A DNA stretch of 64,000 nucleotides from Parachryseolinea silvisoli (GTDB lineage: Bacteria; Bacteroidota; Bacteroidia; Cytophagales; Cyclobacteriaceae). A model generated the notes under the pieces. It was not told the origin of the DNA and did no database searches. It worked only from the letters and a program-made list of their open reading frames with translations. The DNA is taken from positions 1,674,001 to 1,738,000 of the forward strand of contig NZ_JAIOAO010000002.1 in the NCBI RefSeq assembly GCF_021190955.1, read 5' to 3'. Shown here piece after piece: positions 15,922 to 26,316 of this stretch; position 1 is the stretch's first letter, and every line of letters begins with the position of its first letter. The position numbers and the translations under genes were made by a program.

Positions 15922-17237
15922 TGAAACGTTTCATTCAGACCATACGAAACATCTTCTCCATCGAAGACCTGAGAGTCAGGATCCTGAACACCATTGGGTT
16001 CCTCGTTATCTTCAGACTCGGGTCGTATATTGTTCTTCCGGGTATCAACCCCAATCTGTTGGACCGCGAGGCCAATAGCAGCGGGATTCTCGGATATCTG
16101 AACAACTTCCTGGGAGGTGCCTTCAGCAACGCGTCGATTTTCGCGCTGGGCATCATGCCCTATATTTCGGCTTCGATTATTGTACAGCTCCTTACATTTG
16201 CTGTGCCGTATTTCCAGAAGCTGCAAAAAGAAGGTGAATCTGGTCGGAAACGACTCAATCAGCTAACCCGTGTGTTGACGATCTTTATTACGGTCTTCCA
16301 GGGTTACAGCTATCTCAAAGGCACCATCGACCCGGCTGTGATTATCGCGCCCGGTGTTATGTTCTACGTTACGTCTCTTGTTCTGATCATCGCGGGTACC
16401 ATGTTCTGTATGTGGCTCGGCGAGCGTATCACTGACAAAGGCATTGGCAACGGTATCTCGATGCTGATCATGATCGGTATCGTATCGCGTCTGCCCCTGG
16501 CCCTGGCCGCGGAACTGACCGATAAATTCCCAGGTAAAGCAATCTTCTTTATCGTAGAATTGTTCGCCTTGTTCGGTATCGTCGTGGCGGTTATCGCCCT
16601 GACGCAAGCTACTCGTCGCATTCCGATTCAGTACGCCAAGCAAGTGATTGGCAACAAACTGTACGGCGGCAAGCGTGACTTCATTCCGCTGAAGTTGAAC
16701 TCAGCAGGCGTTATGCCGATCATCTTTGCACAAGCACTGATGTTCATTCCGGCCCTGGTGGCAGGTCTGTGGAGCGACAGCGACCTCGGCGCATACATTG
16801 GTTCGACATTCTCGGATCCGTACTCATGGCAATACAGCCTCGTATTTGCGCTCATGATTCTGATCTTTACATTTTTCTATACGGCAATCACGATCAACTC
16901 GAACGATATTGCCGATAACCTGAAACGAAACGGCGGTTTTATCCCGGGTGTTAAGCCTGGTAAACAAACGGCTGATTTTATAGACACCGTGTTATCACGG
17001 ATCACGTTTCCTGGCGCGTTATTCCTGGCCGCGATTGCAGTACTGCCGGCGTTTGCCGTACGTGCTGGCGTAGGACAGAACTTCGCACAGTTCTTTGGTG
17101 GCACGTCGCTATTGATCCTCGTAGGGGTTGTACTGGATACACTCCAACAGATTGAAAGCTACTTGCTGATGAGGCACTACGAAGGCATGATGAAGTCGGG
17201 CCGCGTGAAAGGACGTTCTCAATTTGCTGCGGCTTAA
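15921..17237 (+). CDS. secY: Preprotein translocase channel subunit SecY
   Basis: 438 aa (E. coli 443), ten predicted membrane helices. Visible family blocks: PGINPNLL, the plug-side GGAFSNASIFALGIMPYISASI, GIGNGISMLIM, and cytosolic loop GGKRDFIPLKLNSAGVMPII with the conserved arginine/lysine used in SecA and ribosome contact. It forms the inner-membrane protein-conducting channel with SecE and SecG, encoded elsewhere. 8 bp before map. Confidence 0.98.
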   Translation: MKRFIQTIRNIFSIEDLRVRILNTIGFLVIFRLGSYIVLPGINPNLLDREANSSGILGYLNNFLGGAFSNASIFALGIMPYISASIIVQLLTFAVPYFQKLQKEGESGRKRLNQLTRVLTIFITVFQGYSYLKGTIDPAVIIAPGVMFYVTSLVLIIAGTMFCMWLGERITDKGIGNGISMLIMIGIVSRLPLALAAELTDKFPGKAIFFIVELFALFGIVVAVIALTQATRRIPIQYAKQVIGNKLYGGKRDFIPLKLNSAGVMPIIFAQALMFIPALVAGLWSDSDLGAYIGSTFSDPYSWQYSLVFALMILIFTFFYTAITINSNDIADNLKRNGGFIPGVKPGKQTADFIDTVLSRITFPGALFLAAIAVLPAFAVRAGVGQNFAQFFGGTSLLILVGVVLDTLQQIESYLLMRHYEGMMKSGRVKGRSQFAAA

Positions 17238-17245
17238 AAAGCTGA

Positions 17246-18058
17246 ATGGTTCACTTAAAGACTGAAGAGGACCTCGTCTTAATCCGTGAAAGTGCCCAGA
17301 TTCTGGGAAAGGCTCACGGAGAGATAGCCAGGCTGATAAAACCTGGTGTGAAGACCTCGATGTTGGATAAGGTAGCTGAAGAGTATATACGCGACCAGGG
17401 TGGTGTTCCTTCGTTCAAGAACTACCATGGTTTTCCCGCCTCGCTCTGCATCTCGGTAAACGAGGTTGTCGTGCACGGATTCCCGGGGAACTATGAATTG
17501 CGCGAAACGGATGTAATCTCTGTAGATTGCGGCGTATATTACAAAGGTTATCACAGTGACTCGGCCTATACCTATCCCCTCGAAGGGGTCAAGCCGGAGA
17601 CACTGCTGCTGCTGGAGCGCACGTTGGAGTCCCTCTACAAGGGAATCGGCGAGGCAAAGGCCGGCAACCGGATAGGAGATGTGGCATCGGCCATTCAGAC
17701 CTACGTAGAAAGCTTCGGATACGGCGTTGTCCGCGAGCTGGTAGGACACGGTGTTGGGAAGAGCCTTCACGAGGACCCGGAAGTGCCAAACTATGGCAAG
17801 CGGGGTAAAGGCGTGAAGATTGCTCCAGGGATGGTGTTTGCGATTGAGCCCATGATCAATCTTGGTACCAAAAATGTGGTGCAGGAGCGTGATGGATGGA
17901 CGATCCGGACGGCCGACAGAAAACCTTCGGCGCATTTCGAACATACGATAGCCGTGCATGAGGACAGAACGGAGATATTGACGACGCACGAATATATAGA
18001 AGCAAATTATACCTATAAGTGGCGAAACAAAAGTCAATTGAGCAAGATGGTACTATAA
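17246..18058 (+). CDS. map: Methionine aminopeptidase type I
   Basis: 270 aa (E. coli 264). Removes the initiator methionine from new proteins; two-metal pita-bread enzyme. Metal ligands are in the visible blocks [16 protein letters not shown] (two Asp), [19 protein letters not shown] (His), [10 protein letters not shown] (Glu) and [10 protein letters not shown] (Glu); the substrate histidine is in [14 protein letters not shown]. No N-terminal SH3-binding extension, so type Ia. Its last 40 bases overlap infA. Confidence 0.97.
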   Translation: MVHLKTEEDLVLIRESAQILGKAHGEIARLIKPGVKTSMLDKVAEEYIRDQGGVPSFKNYHGFPASLCISVNEVVVHGFPGNYELRETDVISVDCGVYYKGYHSDSAYTYPLEGVKPETLLLLERTLESLYKGIGEAKAGNRIGDVASAIQTYVESFGYGVVRELVGHGVGKSLHEDPEVPNYGKRGKGVKIAPGMVFAIEPMINLGTKNVVQERDGWTIRTADRKPSAHFEHTIAVHEDRTEILTTHEYIEANYTYKWRNKSQLSKMVL

Positions 18059-18237
18059 GCGAGGCATTGTCTAACGCAATGTTTCGGGTACAGTTAGAAA
18101 ATGGGCATGAAGTGTTGGCCCATATATCTGGGAAAATGCGGATGCACTACATCCGGATCTTACCAGGCGACAGAGTACGATTGGAAATGTCACCTTACGA
18201 TTTGACAAAAGGAAGAATTGTATTCAGATACAAGTAG
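18019..18237 (+). CDS. infA: Translation initiation factor IF-1
   Basis: 72 aa, the E. coli length, and alignable end to end: [71 protein letters not shown]-fold protein that occupies the 30S A site during initiation. The start is GTG at 18019, 40 bases inside the map coding region in another frame. Because the full-length family N-terminus lies in the overlap, the overlap is real, and translation is probably coupled to map. Confidence 0.96.
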   Translation: MAKQKSIEQDGTISEALSNAMFRVQLENGHEVLAHISGKMRMHYIRILPGDRVRLEMSPYDLTKGRIVFRYK

Positions 18238-18250
18238 ACTATAGAACGAC

Positions 18251-18367
18251 ATGAAAGTTAAAGCATCCATCAAGAAGCGTAGCGCTGACTGCAAGATCAT
18301 CAGACGTAACGGTAAACTGTATGTGATCAACAAGAAGAATCCACGGTATAAGCAGAGACAAGGCTAA
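18251..18367 (+). CDS. rpmJ: 50S ribosomal protein L36, zinc-free form
   Basis: 38 aa, the usual length. Reads [38 protein letters not shown]. Of the four zinc ligands of the C+ form (Cys11, Cys14, Cys27, His33) only Cys14 remains; the others are Ser, Asn and Tyr, so it cannot bind zinc in the normal way. 13 bp after infA, 58 bp before rpsM. Confidence 0.96.
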   Translation: MKVKASIKKRSADCKIIRRNGKLYVINKKNPRYKQRQG

Positions 18368-18425
18368 TCGTGGTTCGACGGTCGCATAGAAAAGAAAGCA
18401 TAACAGATAACGATAAATCATACAA

Positions 18426-18806
18426 ATGGCACGTATAGCAGGTGTAGATATTCCTGATAACAAGCGCGGCGAAATTAGCCTTACCTATATTTTTGGTATT
18501 GGCCGCCAGTCTGCTCAAAATATCCTTGCCGAAGCCGGGATCAGCCCCGACAAGAAGGTAAAGGAATGGAACGATGAGGAGTCAAACGCAGTTCGTTCGA
18601 TCATTGCGGAGAAATTCCGCATCGAGGGTGTTCTCAAGTCTGAAATTCAGCTGAACATCAAGCGTCTGATGGACATCGGATGTTATCGTGGACTCCGTCA
18701 CCGTAAGGGTCTGCCCGTGCGTGGACAAACCACCAAGAACAACGCTCGTACCCGGAAAGGTAAGCGTAAGACGGTGGCGAATAAGAAGAAGGCAACTAAA
18801 GGGTAA
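18426..18806 (+). CDS. rpsM: 30S ribosomal protein S13
   Basis: 126 aa (E. coli 118). Starts [20 protein letters not shown]; contains the helix-two-turn-helix [19 protein letters not shown] and the tRNA-contacting basic tail [19 protein letters not shown]. Head protein forming the B1 bridges. First gene of the alpha-type block. Confidence 0.97.
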   Translation: MARIAGVDIPDNKRGEISLTYIFGIGRQSAQNILAEAGISPDKKVKEWNDEESNAVRSIIAEKFRIEGVLKSEIQLNIKRLMDIGCYRGLRHRKGLPVRGQTTKNNARTRKGKRKTVANKKKATKG

Positions 18807-18825
18807 TAGGTAAACTTTTCGATAC

Positions 18826-19224
18826 ATGGCAACCGCTGACAAAAGAAAAGATAAAGCAAAAAAGAGAGTTGTAAACGTTGAGGCCGTAGGTCAGGTGCAT
18901 ATCCGCGCTACGTTCAACAACGTGATCATCTCCGTAACCAATACGACCGGCCAGGTTATCTCCTGGGCATCTGCTGGTAAAATGGGCTTCAAAGGCTCGA
19001 AGAAGAACACTCCGTACGCTGCTCAGACAGCCGCACAAGACTGCGCTGGCAAAGCATTCGAACTGGGTCTTCGCAAAGTAGAGGTGTTCGTAAAAGGTCC
19101 GGGTGCAGGTCGCGAGTCGGCTATCCGTACCATCCAGAACGCCGGTATCGAAGTGATGGCAATCCGCGACGTAACGCCGCTGCCGCACAACGGTTGCCGT
19201 CCTCCCAAGAAAAGAAGAGTATAA
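18826..19224 (+). CDS. rpsK: 30S ribosomal protein S11
   Basis: 132 aa (E. coli 129). Conserved [40 protein letters not shown], and the end [18 protein letters not shown]. Forms part of the mRNA exit channel on the 30S platform. 19 bp after rpsM. Confidence 0.97.
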   Translation: MATADKRKDKAKKRVVNVEAVGQVHIRATFNNVIISVTNTTGQVISWASAGKMGFKGSKKNTPYAAQTAAQDCAGKAFELGLRKVEVFVKGPGAGRESAIRTIQNAGIEVMAIRDVTPLPHNGCRPPKKRRV

Positions 19225-19242
19225 TTTTTCACTAATGATTTA

Positions 19243-19280
19243 GGCCGACGGGACCCCGGTATATCCGGACACTGTCGGCC
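19243..19280 (+). promoter_or_regulatory. Structured leader hairpin before rpsD
   Basis: GGCCGAC at 19243-19249 pairs with GTCGGCC at 19274-19280 and encloses a second stem CCGG-TATAT-CCGG (19256-19268). There is no T-run, so it is not an intrinsic terminator. It fills most of the 80-bp gap between rpsK and rpsD. In other bacteria S4 represses its own message through a structured leader, so this is a candidate S4-binding site (inference). Confidence 0.5.
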
Positions 19281-19304
19281 CAAGTTTAAATCTATCTATA
19301 CAGA

Positions 19305-19910
19305 ATGGCACGATATACTGGCCCCAAAGTAAGAATCTCCCGTCGTTACAACGAGCCCATCCTTGGCGACAACAAAGCGCTTTCAAAGAAAAACTATCCT
19401 GCTGGTCAGCACGGCCGTGGCAAGAAACGTAAGCAATCGGAATATGCTACCCAGCTGGCCGAAAAGCAAAAAGCGAAATACACCTACGGTCTGCTGGAAA
19501 GACAGTTTGCGAAACTGTTTGACACAGCGACTCGTAAAAAAGGTGTTACGGGTGCCATCCTGCTGCAACTCCTCGAGGGTCGCCTGGACAACACTGTATA
19601 CCGCTTAGGCATTGCCCCGACGCGTCGTGCGGCTCGTCAGTTGGTATTGCACAAACACATTCTGGTAAACGGCGAAGTGGTGAACATCGCTTCATACGCC
19701 CTGAAACCTGGCGACACGATAAGCGTTCGTGAACGTTCCAAGTCATTGGAAGTTGTGACGAACAGCCTTTCGATCGGCGGCGCCAAAAAGTACAACTGGT
19801 TGGAGTGGGATAATAGCGAAATGACCGGCAAGCTGATAAACCTGCCGCCACGCGAGGATATTCCCGAAAACATCAACGAGCAATTGATCGTTGAATTGTA
19901 CTCGAAGTAA
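19305..19910 (+). CDS. rpsD: 30S ribosomal protein S4
   Basis: 201 aa (E. coli 206). Starts [20 protein letters not shown]; the S4 RNA-binding domain is visible in [20 protein letters not shown] and [20 protein letters not shown]. No N-terminal zinc cysteines. Primary 16S binder that nucleates 30S assembly, and in E. coli the repressor of the alpha operon. Preceded by a hairpin-rich 80-bp gap. Confidence 0.97.
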   Translation: MARYTGPKVRISRRYNEPILGDNKALSKKNYPAGQHGRGKKRKQSEYATQLAEKQKAKYTYGLLERQFAKLFDTATRKKGVTGAILLQLLEGRLDNTVYRLGIAPTRRAARQLVLHKHILVNGEVVNIASYALKPGDTISVRERSKSLEVVTNSLSIGGAKKYNWLEWDNSEMTGKLINLPPREDIPENINEQLIVELYSK

Positions 19911-19939
19911 TACATACAGTTAATCAACTCACTTACACT

Positions 19940-20929
19940 ATGTCAATATTAGCATTTCAAATGCCAGAGAAGGTTGTAATGGAAAAGTCTGATGATTTTC
20001 ACGGACTCTTCACATTCAAGCCTCTGGAAAAAGGATATGGAGTTACGATTGGCAATGCGCTGAGAAGAATTCTGTTGTCCTCTCTGGAAGGTTATGCCAT
20101 CACCGGGATCAAAGTTCCTGGCGTATTGCATGAGTTTTCGACCATTGAAGGTGTAGTAGAGGATGTAGCCGAAATCATCTTGAACCTGAAAATGGTTCGT
20201 TTCAAGAAGGTTGCTGATAATTTTGACAATAAGATCACTGTAAATATCAAGAAGCAAAAGCAGTTCAAAGCTGGCGACGTAGCCAAGTTTACTTCTGCTT
20301 TTGAGATCCTGAACCCGGATCATGTTATCTGCAACCTGGATGAGACTGCGCATTTCGAGATCGAACTGACGATCGAGAAAGGCCGTGGATACCTTCCTGC
20401 GGAGGAAAACAAGCCTTCGGAGCAAGTATTCGGTTTCATTCCGATTGACGCCATCTTCACGCCGATCAAGAATGTGAAGTACAGCGTAGAAAACACCCGC
20501 GTAGAGCAAAAGACCGACTACGAAAAACTGGTTGTTGATATCGAAACAGATGGTTCCATCCACCCTGAGAAGGCGCTGGAAGGTGCTGCGTACATCCTGA
20601 TTAAACACTTCGCCCTGTTCTCGGACAAGTCGATGGAGCTCGAGACAGGTAAAGATGCAGAAGTTGAGCAGGTAGACGAAGAGATGCTGCACATGCGCAA
20701 GCTGCTCAAGACTCCGCTCCACGACCTCGATCTGTCAGTACGCGCGTACAACTGCTTGAAAGCAGCTGACGTGAAGACGCTGGGCGACCTGGTACAGCTT
20801 GAAATTTCGGACATGATGAAGTTCCGGAACTTCGGTAAGAAGTCACTCGCAGAATTGGAACAACTCGTAGCGGAAAAGAACCTTACCTTCGGTATGGATC
20901 TGGCTAAGTATAAACTTGAAGAAGACTAA
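19940..20929 (+). CDS. rpoA: RNA polymerase alpha subunit
   Basis: 329 aa, equal to E. coli. N-terminal domain with [20 protein letters not shown] and [19 protein letters not shown] for dimerisation and beta/beta-prime binding; C-terminal domain with the helix-hairpin-helix [20 protein letters not shown] and [19 protein letters not shown], for UP-element and activator contact. 29 bp after rpsD. Confidence 0.98.
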   Translation: MSILAFQMPEKVVMEKSDDFHGLFTFKPLEKGYGVTIGNALRRILLSSLEGYAITGIKVPGVLHEFSTIEGVVEDVAEIILNLKMVRFKKVADNFDNKITVNIKKQKQFKAGDVAKFTSAFEILNPDHVICNLDETAHFEIELTIEKGRGYLPAEENKPSEQVFGFIPIDAIFTPIKNVKYSVENTRVEQKTDYEKLVVDIETDGSIHPEKALEGAAYILIKHFALFSDKSMELETGKDAEVEQVDEEMLHMRKLLKTPLHDLDLSVRAYNCLKAADVKTLGDLVQLEISDMMKFRNFGKKSLAELEQLVAEKNLTFGMDLAKYKLEED

Positions 20930-20934
20930 GAACA

Positions 20935-21471
20935 ATGAGACACGGTAGAAAAGTCAACCATTTAGGAAGGACAAAGTCGCACCGCGATGCTATGCTTTCG
21001 AACATGGCGTCGTCGCTGATCCTGAACAAGCGGATCACCACGACGGTTGCTAAAGCCAAAGCGCTTAGAAAATACGTAGAGCCCCTGTTGACCAAGGGCA
21101 AAGATGATACAACACACTCTCGCAGAACAGTATTCTCTTACCTGCAAAACAAGGAGTCTGTAAAAGCTCTGTTTGGCGAGGTAGCCGGCAAGATCGCTGA
21201 CCGTCCGGGTGGATATACCCGCATCATCAAGATGGGTGACGTGCGCGTAGGCGACAACGCTGAAATGTGCCTGATCGAGCTTGTAGACTACAACACACTG
21301 TACACTAAAGAAGGTGGCGCGAAGAAGGCTAAGACTCGTCGTAGCCGTCGTGCGGGTGGTAAGAAAGAAGGTGCGGAAGCTACTGCCGAAGGTGCAGTGG
21401 AAACTGCTGAAGCAGCTGAAAAGCCTGCCAAGAAAACCAGAAAACCTGCCGCTAAAAAGGACAAGGAATAG
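20935..21471 (+). CDS. rplQ: 50S ribosomal protein L17 with an Ala/Lys/Glu-rich tail
   Basis: 178 aa, about 50 longer than E. coli L17. The core ends near [11 protein letters not shown]; the extra tail is rich in K, A and E ([38 protein letters not shown]) and probably disordered. Starts [20 protein letters not shown]. It lines the tunnel exit. Last gene of the ribosomal operon, followed by a terminator 22 bp after its stop. Confidence 0.97.
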   Translation: MRHGRKVNHLGRTKSHRDAMLSNMASSLILNKRITTTVAKAKALRKYVEPLLTKGKDDTTHSRRTVFSYLQNKESVKALFGEVAGKIADRPGGYTRIIKMGDVRVGDNAEMCLIELVDYNTLYTKEGGAKKAKTRRSRRAGGKKEGAEATAEGAVETAEAAEKPAKKTRKPAAKKDKE

Positions 21472-21492
21472 TGTTTGAGAATCTCATATCAG

Positions 21493-21527
21493 AAAGGGAT
21501 TGGACGAAAGTTCAATCCCTTTTTTTT
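21493..21527 (+). terminator. Strong terminator of the ribosomal operon
   Basis: AAAGGGATTGGAC, a GAAA tetraloop, GTTCAATCCCTTT and a run of T: an 11-12-bp stem with one mismatch or wobble and at least eight T residues. Confidence 0.92.
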
Positions 21528-21598
21528 GCCCGTACAGGCTGTCTCAACGGCACGTGGGAGCTGTTTTCCGCCCCCGGAACTTCTACCGCAATTTTGTG

Positions 21599-21639
21599 TT
21601 TTAATCAGGGTTTTAATCAGGATTTCTAACGTATTTTTG
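21599..21639 (+). promoter_or_regulatory. carA promoter with a direct repeat
   Basis: TTTTAATCAGG occurs twice, 12 bp apart (21599-21609 and 21611-21621), just upstream of TATTTTTG at 21632-21639, a perfect -7 box. The second repeat lies where a -33 element would be, so a bound protein could block or recruit polymerase. The ATG of carA follows the -7 box by only 8 bp, so the message is probably leaderless or nearly so. Confidence 0.55.
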
Positions 21640-21647
21640 TAACCGCA

Positions 21648-22757
21648 ATGCAGAAAAAAGCTTATTTACTTCTCGAAGACGGCCTTTTGATCGAAGGGAC
21701 CGCCATTGGCAAGACCGGTACAACCGGCGGGGAAATCTGTTTTAATACGGGAATGACCGGCTACCAGGAGATCTATACAGATCCATCCTACTACGGCCAG
21801 ATCATTGTGAACACCACGGCACACATCGGCAACTACGGTGCGGTAGACTCGGAAGAAGAATCCAACAACCCGCAGATCGCCGGCCTGGTCGTAAACGACT
21901 ATGCAAAAGAGTTCAGCCGCAAGTCGGCCCAGGAAAGCCTGCAGGCCTACCTGGAGCGCAAAGGCGTGACAGGCATCGCTGATGTGGACACCCGCATGCT
22001 GGTGCGTTATATCCGCAGCAAAGGGGCTATGAACGCCCTCATCTCATCGGAGCTTACGCCCGAGCAGATGCGTGCTGAAATCCGCAAAGTGCCCTCGATG
22101 GACGGCCTGGAGCTCTCATCCCTCGTAACAACCAAAGAGGCTTATTTTGCGGGCTCACCCGATGCCCCCATCCGCGTAGCGGTGCTTGACCTGGGCATCA
22201 AACGCAGCATCGTCGAGAATATGGCGTCGCGCGGTTGTTACTGCAAGGTATTTCCGGCAAAGACCACCTTTGAAGAACTGGCCGCCTTTAAGCCTCATGG
22301 ATATTTTATCTCCAACGGCCCCGGCGACCCGTCGGCCATGCCGTACGCTGTCGAGACTGTGAAGAAAGCACTGGCGAGCAACAAGCCACTGTTTGGCATC
22401 TGCCTCGGACATCAGCTGCTGGCCCTGGCTAGCGGAATCTCCACGTATAAAATGCACCACGGCCACCGCGGTCTGAACCACCCGGTTAAAAACCTGCTGT
22501 CGGGTAAGGGCGAAATGACTTCGCAGAACCACGGTTTCGCCGTAAGCGAGAAGGATATCGAAAAGAACCCCAACGTAGAGGTGACACACCTTCACCTGAA
22601 CGACAATACCATCATGGGTATTCGCCTGAAAGACAAGAAGGCCTTTTCGGTACAGTATCACCCGGAAGCATCGCCGGGCCCCCACGATTCACGCTACCTG
22701 TTCGATCAGTTCCTGGAGCTGATTCGCAGCGATGTGAAAGAGCCGGCGGCGGTATAA
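21648..22757 (+). CDS. carA: Carbamoyl-phosphate synthase small (glutaminase) subunit
   Basis: 369 aa. Splits glutamine and passes ammonia to CarB to make carbamoyl phosphate for arginine and pyrimidine synthesis. N-terminal domain: LLLEDGLLIEGTAIGKTG, GEICFNTGMTGYQEIYTDPS. C-terminal class I amidotransferase: nucleophile Cys252 in FGICLGHQLL, His338 and Glu340 in QYHPEASPGPHDS. carB is not nearby. The order rplQ-carA-eno is common in this phylum, but a terminator and a promoter separate carA from rplQ. Confidence 0.97.
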   Translation: MQKKAYLLLEDGLLIEGTAIGKTGTTGGEICFNTGMTGYQEIYTDPSYYGQIIVNTTAHIGNYGAVDSEEESNNPQIAGLVVNDYAKEFSRKSAQESLQAYLERKGVTGIADVDTRMLVRYIRSKGAMNALISSELTPEQMRAEIRKVPSMDGLELSSLVTTKEAYFAGSPDAPIRVAVLDLGIKRSIVENMASRGCYCKVFPAKTTFEELAAFKPHGYFISNGPGDPSAMPYAVETVKKALASNKPLFGICLGHQLLALASGISTYKMHHGHRGLNHPVKNLLSGKGEMTSQNHGFAVSEKDIEKNPNVEVTHLHLNDNTIMGIRLKDKKAFSVQYHPEASPGPHDSRYLFDQFLELIRSDVKEPAAV

Positions 22758-22786
22758 TGGAACAATCCTTAACTATAAATTTTTAA

Positions 22787-24070
<1,284 letters not shown>

Positions 24071-24090
24071 GGTTTAATACCTGATATATA

Positions 24091-24120
24091 AAAGCCAGGG
24101 CAACATGTCCTGGCTTTTTT
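24091..24120 (+). terminator. Terminator after eno
   Basis: AAAGCCAGG, nine-base loop, CCTGGCTTTTTT: 9-bp stem plus T-run, 21 bp past the eno stop. Confidence 0.9.
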
Positions 24121-24146
24121 CGTTTATTCCGGTAATAGTCCGGAAA

Positions 24147-24175
24147 TTGACAAATCACTTTTTTCGCTATCTTAG
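24147..24175 (+). promoter_or_regulatory. Probable promoter of the FtsB-like gene
   Basis: TTG at 24147-24149, 18 bp, TATCTTAG at 24168-24175 (one mismatch to TAnnTTTG), 19 bp before the ATG at 24195. Confidence 0.45.
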
Positions 24176-24194
24176 TACTACTTTTTAAACTGCT

Positions 24195-24488
24195 ATGTTC
24201 AAGAAACTGCCTAAGTCGTTCCGGAACTTTTACTTTTTGACGGCGTTTATCTTCCTGTTATGGATGTTGGCGCTGGACTCTAACAACCTCATCACCCGTT
24301 TCCAGATGTCGTCTAAACTACGATCGCTGGAAAATGAAAAAGAGTATTACGTGGAAAAGATTGAGGAAGTACGAAAGGACCACGACGAGCTTTTTGGCGA
24401 CCGCGAGTCGATCGAGAAGTTTGCCCGCGAAAAGTATCTGATGAAAAAGAAGACGGAAGATATTTTTATCGTAGAAGAACAAGACTAA
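24195..24488 (+). CDS. FtsB/DivIC-like septum formation initiator
   Basis: 97 aa. Short cytosolic N-terminus, one membrane helix (FYFLTAFIFLLWMLALDSNN, about residues 12-31), then a coiled coil (KLRSLENEKEYYVEKIEEVR) and the typical end IEKFAREKYLMKKKTEDIFI. This is the architecture of FtsB/DivIC, which joins FtsL and FtsQ/DivIB in the divisome. In this phylum the gene often follows eno, as here. 8 bp before the next gene. Confidence 0.85.
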   Translation: MFKKLPKSFRNFYFLTAFIFLLWMLALDSNNLITRFQMSSKLRSLENEKEYYVEKIEEVRKDHDELFGDRESIEKFAREKYLMKKKTEDIFIVEEQD

Positions 24489-24496
24489 TCGCCTGT

Positions 24497-25057
24497 ATGA
24501 AAAAGGTTTTACTTACCCTGGTTGGCCTGACGCTATGTAGCACGCTGGCCCTGGCGCAATGGGGCGACGAAGAGATGGATCAGGACGCAAGCTGGCGCGA
24601 CCGCGTTTTTACCGGTGGCGGCTTTGGTCTAAGTTTTTCCAATTATTACGACTATGTATCGGTGTCGCCATTGATTGGCTACCGCCTCACGCCGAAACTG
24701 GCGGCAGGTATACAAGTGCAATACCGCTATACCAAGTACAAGCAATATTCCTTTAAGTTTTCGACTAACGACTACGGTGTAAGCCCCTTTGTGCGCTATA
24801 GCGTGGCAGGTCCTTTTTTCCTGCACGCGGAGTATGAATATCTGAATTATGAGTTTCCCCTTTCGGCCAACGAGAGTGTACGCCGTTCGTACAACAGCTT
24901 CCTGGCAGGGGGTGGGTTCTTCCAGCCTCTGGGCCGTTTTGCAGGCTTTTACCTGATGGCCTTGTATAACTTTAGTTATACCGATCCTGATCCGGGAGAG
25001 TTCAGCCCGTACGACAGTCCATTGGTCCTGCGCGCGGGAGTCACTGCGGGCTTTTAA
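24497..25057 (+). CDS. Small outer membrane beta-barrel protein
   Basis: 186 aa. Signal peptide MKKVLLTLVGLTLCSTLALA-Q. The mature part alternates polar and aromatic residues in strands: GGGFGLSFSNYYDYVSVSPL, GIQVQYRYTKYKQYSF, FFLHAEYEYLNYEF, FYLMALYNFSYTDPD, and ends in a terminal Phe, as barrel proteins do. The family is not further recognised. It follows the FtsB-like gene by 8 bp. Its stop codon directly abuts the stop of the convergent Ldh-family gene, with no base and no terminator between. Confidence 0.75.
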   Translation: MKKVLLTLVGLTLCSTLALAQWGDEEMDQDASWRDRVFTGGGFGLSFSNYYDYVSVSPLIGYRLTPKLAAGIQVQYRYTKYKQYSFKFSTNDYGVSPFVRYSVAGPFFLHAEYEYLNYEFPLSANESVRRSYNSFLAGGGFFQPLGRFAGFYLMALYNFSYTDPDPGEFSPYDSPLVLRAGVTAGF

Positions 25058-26140
25058 TCAGGCCAGCACCAGGCCGAAGCGCTCTCCCAGAATCTTCAAG
25101 TCTTCGACAACCTTCGGGTTGAGCGGAATTCCTGTCTGCATACGCTGCGCGCTCATCTCACGCTCGGGGTCGCCTGGTATAAGCACACGCTCTTGTCCTT
25201 CTATGGGCTTGGCTGCACGGAAGCGTGTGATCCAATTATCCATGTGATGTTTGAAGTCCGCCGCAGGCCGGAATGCGTCTACGCGCATGGCGCCAAAGAA
25301 GTGACCAATACCATCGCCCACGGGGTCTGACGGTGGGCTGAGGAATGCCACGAAGGGCGGCACCCAGGGGCCATAGTTAGCACCCGATAACACTGCTGAG
25401 AATATATCCACCCATGCACCCAGGCAGTAGCCTTTGTGGCTGCCGTGCTCGCGGTCGCTCCCCAGGGGAATGAGCGCGCCGCCGCTCTTTGCTTCGTTGG
25501 GGTCGGTAGAAGGTTTTCCGTCTTTCGTTTGGATCCAGCCGATAGGCGCTTGCTGATTCTTGCGTTGCAGAATTTCCAGCTTGCCGTTGGCGGCCGTGGT
25601 GGTCGCAAAGTCCGCCACAAACGGCGGCTGACTGCCGGCCGGTATAGCCACGGCAATGGGGTTGGTACCCAACAGCCGCTCGATGGAAAATGTCGGCGCC
25701 ACGAGGGGGCTGGCATTTGTCATGGCAATGCCGATCATGTCGTGCTCCAGCGCCATCATGGCGTGGTGGCCGGCAATGCCAAAGTGGTTGGAGTTCTTGA
25801 CGGCCACCCAGCCGGTACCGGCTACTTTGGCTTTGGCAATGGCGATCTCCATGGCCTTGGGCGCGACGACCAGGCCCAAGCCACTGTCGCCATCCACGAC
25901 AGCCGTACTGGGTGACTCGTGTACAATGCGTACATCAGGCGTAGCGTTGACCCGTTTGGCTTCCCACAGTCGTACATACCCCGAGAGCCGTGCAATGCCG
26001 TGCGAGTCAATGCCGCGCAGGTCGGCATTTAATAATACTTCTGTCGCCAGCGTGGCCTCCGCCGGTGGGCATCCGATCTTGTCGAAAATCTGCAGCGTAA
26101 AGTCTTGTAGCTGACGGTAGGTATATACGGGATCTGTCAT
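25058..26140 (-). CDS. Ldh-family oxidoreductase (malate/L-lactate/ureidoglycolate dehydrogenase type)
   Basis: 360 aa from the ATG at 26140; a TTG three codons upstream (26149) is also open but less likely. NAD(P)-dependent 2-hydroxyacid dehydrogenase of the YlbC/YiaK/AllD family, unrelated to classical LDH. Blocks: GIDSHGIARLSGYVR, VVDGDSGLGLVVAPKAM, the catalytic-histidine segment VKNSNHFGIAGHHAM, NPIAVAIPAG, ATTTAANGKLE, GSHKGYCLGAWVDIFSAVLS. The substrate cannot be told from sequence. Monocistronic. Confidence 0.9.
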   Translation of the reverse strand: MTDPVYTYRQLQDFTLQIFDKIGCPPAEATLATEVLLNADLRGIDSHGIARLSGYVRLWEAKRVNATPDVRIVHESPSTAVVDGDSGLGLVVAPKAMEIAIAKAKVAGTGWVAVKNSNHFGIAGHHAMMALEHDMIGIAMTNASPLVAPTFSIERLLGTNPIAVAIPAGSQPPFVADFATTTAANGKLEILQRKNQQAPIGWIQTKDGKPSTDPNEAKSGGALIPLGSDREHGSHKGYCLGAWVDIFSAVLSGANYGPWVPPFVAFLSPPSDPVGDGIGHFFGAMRVDAFRPAADFKHHMDNWITRFRAAKPIEGQERVLIPGDPEREMSAQRMQTGIPLNPKVVEDLKILGERFGLVLA

Positions 26141-26316
26141 GGGCCTCAAAGATAGGGCTTTCTTTAATCGAAAAAATAGTTCTAATTTGGGATCTGTTTA
26201 GCTTGAGGAGCCAGTTCTTTTGCATGCTATGCGCCTTTTTGCCTTTGGCATAATTCTTATTCTTATCCGCGGCCTGTATGGCTGAACCCCCTTAGACGAT
26301 TTAATTGTACCCCGAT

